From an uncultured Megasphaera sp. (GTDB taxonomy: Bacteria > Bacillota > Negativicutes > Veillonellales > Megasphaeraceae): DNA of 64,000 nucleotides. Below the pieces are notes generated by a model that was not told where the DNA came from, did not search any database, and saw only the letters and a program-made list of their open reading frames with translations. A program made the translations under genes and the position numbers. Shown here in pieces: positions 33,953 to 41,926 of this stretch. Within the stretch, counting starts at the first letter, position 1; each line of letters starts with the position of its first letter. The DNA is taken from contig CAKPYN010000010.1 in the NCBI GenBank assembly GCA_934202965.1, forward strand, positions 1 through 64,000, written 5' to 3'.

Positions 33953-35152
33953 TTACGAAGGAGTTTTGATGACAAAAGACAAACCAATACCAGCTACAGC
34001 GAATCCAATCATAATCAGAAATGCGGTTATCGGTGCACCGCTGGCACACATAGGCCCTACATAGGAAGCTGCAATTAGGTTTAAATTGGTAATACTGAAA
34101 TTAAGAGCATAGTGTGTCTGTCCAAAAAAATACGCTGTATAGGCAGAATTCGTAGGCGTAACACCGCCATACGAAAGGCCAATAAGAACAAAGCCTATAG
34201 CAAGAACGGGCAGCTGACCCGTATATTCTGCGCCTACTAAGGCTATACCTGCCAACAAGAATATCAAACTGACACTCAGCATGGTCGTCTTGTATCCTTT
34301 ACTGTCAAACAGTTGACCAAATACTACGCGTCCTATCCCATTGGCAACCGATACGACCCCTGCAATGGCTGCCGCCTCTGTTAAATCACCTCCCAAAAAT
34401 CCACTTGCATAGGATGCCGAAATATTAATGACTGCCAGGCCACCGGCTCCAAGAGCTGCTGCCCAGCAAACATAGAACCAAAAATTTTTTCTTCGCATCA
34501 TTTGACGAAAATCTATATCTTCTACGCACATGGCACGACGGCTCATCGAATGCTGCATTTGCTGCAAAAACAAAGGCTGCACAGGTCGCAGAAAAAATGC
34601 TCCAACCAACATAATCACGCCAAAGGCTATTCCAATAAGCAAAAAGGTCATCCGCCAGCCAACCATCACGATGCAATGGGCTCCTATCGTTCCCAGCAGC
34701 ATCGCACCAAAGCCAAATCCCATTAATGATATACCCGATATCAATCCTTGTTTATCAGGAAACCATTTGACAGCCGTGCTAACAGCCGCATTATATCCAA
34801 GGCCTGCGCCTAAACCGGCTAATCCGCCATATGTCGCATATATGCCCCATAAGGAATGTATTGTAGACGCACCGATAAACCCTGCTGCTAAGGCAAGCGC
34901 ACACAATACTAACGTAACACGCACGCCCCGTCGCGCTGTCAGCATTCCCGATAGTACACCGCCAAGACAAAACATCATCATGGAAATAGAAAATGTAATG
35001 GACGTTTCTGCTTTTGACCAGCCAAATTCACTTTCTAAGGGAACACGAAAGATGGACCAGGCATAAATCAATCCCAAACAAAGCAATAACATGACACTTA
35101 CTACTAAATATATCCAGCGTATCTGTCGTTGTGTATGAAACATCGCCTCCAT
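33953..35152 (-). CDS. OFA-family MFS transporter (oxalate:formate antiporter-like)
   Basis: A 399-residue protein with twelve predicted helices. N-terminal LGLIYAWSIFRVPLESEFGW is diagnostic of the OFA subfamily, and GLGAGLGYNAAVSTAVKWFPD follows in the fifth helix. OFA proteins exchange small monocarboxylates or dicarboxylates. Its position between an M20 hydrolase and a CoA-transferase suggests it moves an organic acid end product or substrate of the pathway; which one is unknown. Two in-frame ATGs four codons apart, both near AAAGG/GGAGG, leave the start uncertain. Confidence 0.85.
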   Translation of the reverse strand: MEAMFHTQRQIRWIYLVVSVMLLLCLGLIYAWSIFRVPLESEFGWSKAETSITFSISMMMFCLGGVLSGMLTARRGVRVTLVLCALALAAGFIGASTIHSLWGIYATYGGLAGLGAGLGYNAAVSTAVKWFPDKQGLISGISLMGFGFGAMLLGTIGAHCIVMVGWRMTFLLIGIAFGVIMLVGAFFLRPVQPLFLQQMQHSMSRRAMCVEDIDFRQMMRRKNFWFYVCWAAALGAGGLAVINISASYASGFLGGDLTEAAAIAGVVSVANGIGRVVFGQLFDSKGYKTTMLSVSLIFLLAGIALVGAEYTGQLPVLAIGFVLIGLSYGGVTPTNSAYTAYFFGQTHYALNFSITNLNLIAASYVGPMCASGAPITAFLIMIGFAVAGIGLSFVIKTPS

Positions 35153-35240
35153 CCTTTCTATCTACACGATACATCTGTATTTCTCTGAATGCGTGAGCTG
35201 TCAACGCTAATCCCCTTTTGACAGCCCGCCATCAAGAAAA

Positions 35241-36581
35241 CTATCGCTTGTTGCTCCGCCGCCAAATGCGTTGATCTTCAGCTGCTTTGATTAGTTCTTC
35301 TCTAAAATCAGGATGGGCAATACGAATAATTGCTTCTGCTCGCTGCCAAGTCGATAAACCGGATAAATTCGCCACGCCGTATTCTGTTACCATATACGGT
35401 GCCTGCGTCCGGGGTGTCGTAATAATATCCCCTTCTGTAAACTTAGGCAGGATATGTGAATGACGGACACCTTGTTTATCGACATGCATCGACGGCATAG
35501 CCAAAAATGCTTTGCCATGTTCTGCCATATATGCCCCAGTCACAAAGTCCAGTTGTCCGCCAGTACCGCTGATTTGCCGTGTGCCGGCAGATTCTGAACA
35601 AACTTGTCCATACAAATCCATCGCTATGCAGCCATTAATAGAAACAAAGTCATCTAGTTGGCGAATCGTTTCTGGATTATTAACATACTGCATCGGAGCT
35701 GACAAAATATCCTGGTTATGGTCCAAAAATTCATACAACTCTTTCGAACCAAGACAAATGGAAAAGACACCTTTTCCTTTTTGCAGTTTTTTCTTTTTAT
35801 TCGTAATTTTTCCTGCTTTATATAAATCCAAATAGCCGTCACTCATCAACTCCGTATGCATACCCAAGTCTTTTAAATCAGACTCAGCAATGAGTACACC
35901 CAGTGCATTGGGCATACCGCCAATACCAAGCTGCAATGTCATGCCATCGTGGAGATACGGGAAAATATTCTGCGCTATCTGCCGGTCAATATCACTGGCT
36001 GCCCGATTGGGAGCGGTACATAATGGGGCTTGACTTTCTACGACGCAGTCAACATCGGATATATGAATATGATCACTTTCCATTCCGTAAATGACCGGCA
36101 TTTCTTTATTTACTTCCAAAATAATCGTATCTGCTGCATCCAGCATAGCCTGCTGGCAGCAATTCGTCAGGCCATAATTAAAGTTTCCATGTGCATCCAT
36201 CGGGGCTACCGTAATCATCGCCACATTAACCGATGCATAGCCGCGCGTATAGTACGAACTGCAGTTGCGGAAAATCATAGGGGAATGAAATGCTCGTCCT
36301 GCATCTAAGTATTTCCGGTCCAAGCCAGAACAGTGCCACAAATTATACGTGAATGTTTTTCCTTGCAGATCTTGTTCTACAATTTGAACGGGCCGACAAG
36401 AAATTGCATTGCGTACATTAATATTCTGCAGTTCATCACGCCGTTTTGCCAATGCCGCATCCAAGTCTGTAGGAAAGGAACAAGTTTGACTATAATCAAC
36501 CCAATCGCCATCCCGTACAAGATGTACTGCCACTTCCGGTGTACACAATTTAGTTTGGTACTCATCATAAACAGTCATCAT
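35241..36581 (-). CDS. Acetyl-CoA hydrolase/transferase family CoA-transferase
   Basis: A 446-residue protein of the Cat1/4-hydroxybutyrate CoA-transferase family. Key stretches are GDWVDYSQTCSFPTDLDAAL, DGMTLQLGIGGMPNALGVLI, and SESAGTRQISGTGGQLDFVT, the last typical of butyryl-CoA:acetate and related transferases. These enzymes move CoA between a fermentation acyl-CoA and acetate or another acid. In this neighbourhood (aminotransferase, indolepyruvate oxidoreductase) the donor could be an aryl-acetyl-CoA or a branched acyl-CoA; the specific substrate is not decided by sequence. Confidence 0.87.
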   Translation of the reverse strand: MMTVYDEYQTKLCTPEVAVHLVRDGDWVDYSQTCSFPTDLDAALAKRRDELQNINVRNAISCRPVQIVEQDLQGKTFTYNLWHCSGLDRKYLDAGRAFHSPMIFRNCSSYYTRGYASVNVAMITVAPMDAHGNFNYGLTNCCQQAMLDAADTIILEVNKEMPVIYGMESDHIHISDVDCVVESQAPLCTAPNRAASDIDRQIAQNIFPYLHDGMTLQLGIGGMPNALGVLIAESDLKDLGMHTELMSDGYLDLYKAGKITNKKKKLQKGKGVFSICLGSKELYEFLDHNQDILSAPMQYVNNPETIRQLDDFVSINGCIAMDLYGQVCSESAGTRQISGTGGQLDFVTGAYMAEHGKAFLAMPSMHVDKQGVRHSHILPKFTEGDIITTPRTQAPYMVTEYGVANLSGLSTWQRAEAIIRIAHPDFREELIKAAEDQRIWRRSNKR

Positions 36582-36600
36582 TAGCCCTTCTTTCTTTATA

Positions 36601-37788
36601 TTATTTGTATTGTTCTATCAGTGTTTTAAATGCTCCAAAAGACCGTTTTATCATATTTGGCTCGACACAATATGATACGCGTACATATCCCGGACAGCCA
36701 AAACTGTCAGCAGGTACAATCAACAGATTTAACATTTTAGCCTTTTCAGAAAAAGCCTTGGCATCTGCTTCCGGTGATTTGACAAAAAGATAAAACGCAC
36801 CGCTTGGATATACACAGTCATATCCCATTTCTTTGAGTCCATTATACAACAGCTTACGATTGGCATCATAGATATTCATATCCGATGTTTTGCCCAAGCA
36901 TTTTAAAATAACATCTTGAAACAAATGGGGAGCGCAGACAAATCCCATGGACCGACCGGCACCGCAAACTGCTTTATACAGTGTATCTGCTTCTGCAACA
37001 CATGGCGGAACCAAAATATATCCAATACGTTCGCCGGGAAGACTCAATGATTTACTGTATGAATAACAAATAATCGTGTCTTTATAAAATGCCGGCACGT
37101 ATAAAATAGGTAGTCCGTCATATACAATTTCCCGATAGGGCTCATCCGAAATAATATAAATCGGATGCCCTATTTCTGCTGATTTTTTTGTCAGCAGTGC
37201 TGCCACTTTTTTATATGTATCTGCCGAATATACAACACCTGACGGATTATTCGGTGAATTGATAATCACCGCCCGGGTATGCGGCGTAATCGCCTGTTCT
37301 AATGCATCCAAAGATACTTGAAAATGTTCCGTATCCGGTGGCAAAATTACTTGCTTGGCACCGGCATTGGCAACAAATACGGTGTACTCCGGAAAAAACG
37401 GCGCAATCAATATTACTTCATCATCGGGCTGTTCCGTCAGTGCTTTCAGCGTAATTGTAAAAGAAGCGGCGGCACCGCAAGTCATATAAAAATGATTTGC
37501 TCCAACGTCGGCGCCATACGTCTTATTCATATAATCCGCTAACCTTTGCCGCACTGCTAAATCACCGGCAGCTGCTGTATACCCATGAATTGCGGCAGAT
37601 TCACGAGTAGCCAATATATCTTCAATCGCTTCTTTAATACATGCCGGCGCCGGCACAGTCGGATTGCCAATACTAAAGTCAAATACATTGTCTTTGCCGA
37701 CAATCTTCGCTTGTTCTTGTCCATATGTAAAAAGTTCACGAATAACGGAGCTCTGGGAACCGAGCCGATACATTTCTTGTGATGCCAT
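36601..37788 (-). CDS. Class I/II PLP aminotransferase
   Basis: A 395-residue fold-type I aminotransferase. Seen are FDFSIGNPTVPAPACIKEAI, the PNNPSG-type loop VIINSPNNPSGVVYSA, the Asp of IIYISDEPYREIV (as YIISDEPYREIV) and the PLP lysine in CYSYSKSLSLPGERIGY. It converts an amino acid to the 2-oxoacid. It is followed by the CoA-transferase gene 19 bases on, and preceded by a permease and iorAB, so an aromatic amino acid substrate is likely but inferred. The N-terminus starts MASQEMYRLGSQSSVIREL; length is normal. Confidence 0.88.
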   Translation of the reverse strand: MASQEMYRLGSQSSVIRELFTYGQEQAKIVGKDNVFDFSIGNPTVPAPACIKEAIEDILATRESAAIHGYTAAAGDLAVRQRLADYMNKTYGADVGANHFYMTCGAAASFTITLKALTEQPDDEVILIAPFFPEYTVFVANAGAKQVILPPDTEHFQVSLDALEQAITPHTRAVIINSPNNPSGVVYSADTYKKVAALLTKKSAEIGHPIYIISDEPYREIVYDGLPILYVPAFYKDTIICYSYSKSLSLPGERIGYILVPPCVAEADTLYKAVCGAGRSMGFVCAPHLFQDVILKCLGKTSDMNIYDANRKLLYNGLKEMGYDCVYPSGAFYLFVKSPEADAKAFSEKAKMLNLLIVPADSFGCPGYVRVSYCVEPNMIKRSFGAFKTLIEQYK

Positions 37789-37830
37789 CGTAAATCACTC
37801 CTTTAGTTACGATAATATGTCTTATGATGA

Positions 37831-39160
37831 TTAAAGTAATGAAATAAACGGAGATATAAATAAAACAATGCCCATGATAACAATTGGAATCAACTGCCAC
37901 GTTCTATACTTTTTAAAAATATCCAGTTTTAATACCAGCCAAGTCGGCAGGAAACAGGCAATAATGCCAATCAACGATCCTAAAATAGGTGTAAAGCTCA
38001 GAACCGGCGCATTGACGACAATAATACCCCAGCACAACAAAATGCAAAACACGCTGATACCATATCGAATGATGCGGCGATTAATCTTATCTTCCGGGAC
38101 AAACCGTTTCAATACGTTGGACAACAATACCGATACAAGCATCGCGAAAGCTCAAAAACATAGCAAAGTACGCTGTCACGACAGCAAATATATTTAAAAT
38201 CAAGTTTAACACTTTGATGAGGGCGCCATCCATATGCTGGGCTGCCAACGCCAACGCCGAAATATTTGCCGTGTAAGCATGAACAGCTTGTTCATGATCA
38301 ATTGCCAGGTTAAATGAAATCGTATAAAACACAACCAATCCTACCAAAAACAAATATGCCATGTTATATACACGCATTGCACGGTATTGGGCAGCTACTT
38401 TATTGTCCGTGTAAGAGCGGAAATAAATGACAACCGGTCCCAGACCTACAAAAAACTCAATCGACATCGCGATAAAAGGCAGCATAATGATAAAGTGTTT
38501 AATAACATAAATAGCATCGGACGGAATCAGAATATTTGCCATATCCCAATGGGGGAACATCATGATTCCCAAGGCAGCAATGACCATGGCTTTCGTAAAT
38601 ACCATACCGGACGATACTTTCATAAGCAGCTTTTCCCCTTGGGACGCTATTAATACGAGAAATGTAATAATAGACAAACCGTAAAACATATTTTCTGACA
38701 GCGGAGTTTCCGTTACGCCAAACGTAACGAGAAAAGAAGCACTGTCATTCGTCAGGGCTGTCGAATAGAGGAAAATCAAAATAGTTGTAAACACAAAATA
38801 CAATATGCCCAGCAAAAATCCCCAGTTTTTTCCTAGGTATCCTGAAATAATTCCGACAAAATCCTCACAAACCGGTGCTTCTGCCAATACATTCAAATAC
38901 AATTTTTGATGCTGATAGGCAATCGGATAGCCAACCAGGGCTACCAATAAAAAGATAAGCAGTCCCGATAATCCCACTTGAATTGGCAAAAAAACAATGC
39001 CTGCTCCCAGTGACATACCAACACACATAATAACCCAGCCTAAATCAATGCCACTGAATCGCGTAGCCGCTTTCCATTCTTCAGCGGTCATGCCAGCTAA
39101 ATCGGCATATCGAGAGTTACTGCCTAAAATGCGTTCCGGAAACGATGTTAATGATGACAT
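37831..39160 (-). pseudogene. HAAAP-type amino acid permease disrupted by a frameshift
   Basis: The N-terminal 340 or so residues are in one frame (from 39160) and the last 100 in another (ending 37831). Both match the intact paralogue at 9329-10621: GMTAEEWKAATRFSGIDLGW, YSTALTNDSASFLVTFG and SQGEKLLMKVS in the first part, and RIIRYGISVFCILLCWGIIV with NAPVLSFTPILGSLIG in the second. Aligning to the paralogue (GIALNILRRILP) places one extra base in the stretch plus 38121-38126: deleting one base gives GIVSNVLKRFVPEDK. The gene is otherwise complete with about eleven helices. Either a real frameshift or a sequencing error. AAAGGAGG precedes the start. Confidence 0.85.
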
Positions 39161-39258
39161 ACTATGTGCCTCCTTTGTGTGGTAACTACCGCATCCCCCG
39201 CATAGAGGCTGGCTCTATATATCCGGCAGCAACATTGTCATAAGTTTGCGGAACGTAA

Positions 39259-39287
39259 CTGCCGGGCCGCGTCTACAAACCCGGCAG
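39259..39287 (-). terminator. GC-rich hairpin after iorB
   Basis: CTGCCGGG (39259-39266) pairs with CCCGGCAG (39280-39287). No good U-run follows on the minus strand, so it may partially terminate or protect the iorAB transcript before the permease. The adjacent sequence repeats CCGGCAGCAA (39215 region and 39281 region). Confidence 0.5.
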
Positions 39288-39333
39288 CAATGTCCACAAA
39301 AGGTATATAAAGTGATAGAGCGTATATATTATC

Positions 39334-39909
39334 TTATATAGCAGCCATTCCGGCTTCAAAAGCTTGTATATTAATATCTACAAAGTTTTTCTTTACTGTT
39401 TTTGCAATAATAGCCTTCCAATCTATATCATGTAAATCCATCGCCTGAATTAATGCGCCAAGCAAAACGACATTGGCACTTTTGGGATTTCCCAAATCCG
39501 AAGCAATCTGGGTCGCATCCAATGCCATAACGGGCACTTGTTTTTTCAAGGCATCCATAATACCTTCCGGATATTGACAAGCGCCGGATAAAATCGGCAT
39601 GGAAGGAATTCGGCTGGTATTTACAACCATTTTGCCCTCTTTCTTAAGAAATTTGGCATACCGAGCCGCTTCCATTTCTTCAAAGGATACGAGGATATCG
39701 GCTGCGCCTTCTCCAATAATAGGAGAATATACTTTAGAACCAAATCGCACCTGCGTGCTGACACTGCCGCCGCGCTGACTCATGCCGTGTACTTCCGACA
39801 TTTTCACGTCATATCCATTTTCAATTAATCCAATCGTAAGGATTTTACTTGCTAATATCGTTCCTTGTCCGCCTACACCGACAAACAATACGCTTTTGAC
39901 ATCCAACAT
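39334..39909 (-). CDS. iorB: Indolepyruvate:ferredoxin oxidoreductase, beta subunit
   Basis: A 191-residue subunit of the 2-oxoacid:ferredoxin oxidoreductase gamma-domain type. It begins KSVLFVGVGGQGTILASKIL and contains EVHGMSQRGGSVSTQVRFGS and SFEEMEAARYAKFLKKEG, all characteristic. With IorA it oxidatively decarboxylates aryl-pyruvates (from Trp, Phe, Tyr) to aryl-acetyl-CoA, reducing ferredoxin. Its ATG follows directly after the iorA stop, so the two are translationally coupled. Confidence 0.93.
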   Translation of the reverse strand: MLDVKSVLFVGVGGQGTILASKILTIGLIENGYDVKMSEVHGMSQRGGSVSTQVRFGSKVYSPIIGEGAADILVSFEEMEAARYAKFLKKEGKMVVNTSRIPSMPILSGACQYPEGIMDALKKQVPVMALDATQIASDLGNPKSANVVLLGALIQAMDLHDIDWKAIIAKTVKKNFVDINIQAFEAGMAAI

Positions 39910-41697
39910 TTATTTGTCCCCCTTTCTAGCAATGGCCTGCACTGGGCAAACCTGCATGCACACGGTACAACCTACGCAGTCTGCCTGCGCAATGCTTGAT
40001 GTTTTCGTTTCATTATCAAATCGCAGTGCCGGGCAGCCTGTGGTGAGGCATTTTTTGCAGCCAATGCAGGCGTCAGCATCAACAACACAGGGTGTACGGT
40101 TGATATCAAATGTTTCTTTATCTTCTTTAGAGAATTTTTTCAGTACGCACGGCCATTTGGTAATAATAACGCTCGGTGCGTCTTCAATGGCAAAGGCCCA
40201 ATCTAAGGTTTCTTTCATCGCTTTCAAATCCAGCGGATTGACTGTGCGAACGTTGGTAATTCCCAATGCCCGGACAACCGTTTCAATATCAATCATCGTC
40301 GTCGGTTCGCCTTTGATCGTATAGCCCGTTCCCGGATTTTCCTGATGCCCAGTCATGCCGGTAATCCGATTATCCAAAATAACACAGATAGATGGCGACT
40401 GATTATATGACACTTCGGTCAGCGAGTTAATGCCTGTATGGAAAAATGTCGAGTCACCCATCACACCGACAACACGTTTCTTTTGACCACTCATGGCAAA
40501 ACCATGACACAAGCCGTGGCTGACAGCAAAGGCACTGCCCATGCAAACTGCCAGGTCTTTGGCACTCAGAGGTGCCGCGCCGCCTAAAGCATAACAGCCA
40601 ATATCTCCAACCATGACCGTATCTTTCCGTTTAGCTAATTCATAGAAGAAGCCGCGGTGCGGACAGCCGGCACATAATGCAGGCGGACGCGGAACAAATA
40701 ATGTATCCGGAACCTGGACGCCTTCTGCTTTTTGATTTAAAATTCCGGTCGCTACGATGTTCGGATTTAACTCATCGATTTTTGGAATTACGTCTTTGCC
40801 ATGGCAAGAAATCCCGGCTTCATGAATGATTTCTTCCATAAACGGATCGAGTTCTTCTACAACATACAAAGTGTCTACTTTTGCTGCAAAGGCTTTAATT
40901 TTTTCTATCGGCAAGGGATACGTAAATCCTAATTTCAAATACGAAGCGTAATCTCCCAATGCTTCTTTTGCGTAGGTATACGCCGCCCCGGCAGCAATAA
41001 TACCGATTTTCGTATCATGCATTTCTTCTACGTTAAACGGGCATATTTCCGCATAAGCTTTTAATTTTTGTTCCCGTTCTTCCACAAAATACCGCCGGAT
41101 TTTAGAAATAGCCGGTACTGCATCCATTTTATCCCGTTCTTTTACATATGGTTTTGCTTTTATGTCTTTGCGGCTTCCTTCGGTTACTAAGCTCTTGGAA
41201 TGACAAACACGCGTCGTCATTCGCATCATAACCGGAACTGTATATTCTTCACTCACACGATACGCTTCTTGAATCATATCCAAACTTTCTTGGGAATCTG
41301 ACGGTTCAAACATAGCTATTTTCATATTTTTTGCATAATTTCGATTGTCCTGTTCGTTTTGGGAAGAATGCATGCCCGGATCATCAGCAGATACAAATAC
41401 CATGCCGCCGTTGATACCCAAATAAGCAAATGTATACATCGGATCTGCTGCAACATTTAAGCCAACCATTTTCATTGCAGCAAACGAACGCACCCCAGAG
41501 ATAGAAGCGCCAATAGCAGCTTCCATGGCTACTTTTTCATTCGGTGCCCATTCAGAAAAAATTTCATTATACTGGGAAACATTTTCTAAAATTTCTGTAC
41601 TCGGTGTACCTGGATAGGCTGATGCAAAAGAAACACCTGCTTCATATAGGCCTCTTGCTACAGCTTCATTGCCAGTCATTAACACTTTCATATTCAT
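39910..41697 (-). CDS. iorA: Indolepyruvate:ferredoxin oxidoreductase, alpha subunit
   Basis: A 595-residue ThDP and Fe-S protein. Domain order: pyrimidine-binding domain at the N-terminus (AYPGTPSTEILENVSQYN), a middle domain, a ThDP domain with RPPALCAGCPHRGFFYEL and GDSTFFHTGINSLTEV, and two C-terminal [4Fe-4S] motifs, CIGCKKCLTTGC and CVGCTVCMQVCP. It decarboxylates indole- or phenyl-pyruvate with CoA and passes electrons to ferredoxin. Divergently transcribed from a sigma-54 activator, with a possible -24/-12 promoter in the shared spacer. The protein looks intact. Confidence 0.95.
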   Translation of the reverse strand: MNMKVLMTGNEAVARGLYEAGVSFASAYPGTPSTEILENVSQYNEIFSEWAPNEKVAMEAAIGASISGVRSFAAMKMVGLNVAADPMYTFAYLGINGGMVFVSADDPGMHSSQNEQDNRNYAKNMKIAMFEPSDSQESLDMIQEAYRVSEEYTVPVMMRMTTRVCHSKSLVTEGSRKDIKAKPYVKERDKMDAVPAISKIRRYFVEEREQKLKAYAEICPFNVEEMHDTKIGIIAAGAAYTYAKEALGDYASYLKLGFTYPLPIEKIKAFAAKVDTLYVVEELDPFMEEIIHEAGISCHGKDVIPKIDELNPNIVATGILNQKAEGVQVPDTLFVPRPPALCAGCPHRGFFYELAKRKDTVMVGDIGCYALGGAAPLSAKDLAVCMGSAFAVSHGLCHGFAMSGQKKRVVGVMGDSTFFHTGINSLTEVSYNQSPSICVILDNRITGMTGHQENPGTGYTIKGEPTTMIDIETVVRALGITNVRTVNPLDLKAMKETLDWAFAIEDAPSVIITKWPCVLKKFSKEDKETFDINRTPCVVDADACIGCKKCLTTGCPALRFDNETKTSSIAQADCVGCTVCMQVCPVQAIARKGDK

Positions 41698-41780
41698 ACC
41701 TCCTATATAGTTACACTATATCCACTTGTATTGGTATTGTTAGGTGTGCACGTACCTTCCAGCTGCTTTCGAAAATATAT

Positions 41781-41798
41781 ATGTAATATGTATGCCAA
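41781..41798 (-). promoter_or_regulatory. Candidate sigma-54 promoter of iorAB
   Basis: The minus strand reads TTGGCATACATATTACAT. This matches the -24 TGGCA element and the spacing of sigma-54 promoters, but the -12 GC is AC. It lies 84-101 bases before iorA and is divergent from a sigma-54 activator gene, which makes it more likely than sequence alone. The deviation at -12 keeps confidence low. Confidence 0.35.
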
Positions 41799-41926
41799 GT
41801 ACAAAAACGTCACAACCATGCTGTTTTATAAAAAATCATACATCATATGCCTTTCCATTATGTAAAAAATTTGTTACACTTCTTTACATAATAAGGTGCA
41901 TGTATTCTTTCTTAGGAGGTCTTTTT

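Noticed and set aside
39200..39290. Mobile element ends suggested by repeated CCGGCAGCAA
   Set aside because: The repeats are ten bases, direct and imperfectly flanked; they are explained by the GC-rich hairpin and chance.
41744..41926. Extended N-terminus of the sigma-54 activator
   Set aside because: An AGGAGG lies directly before the ATG at 41927, and the extension is Cys-rich and non-homologous in appearance.
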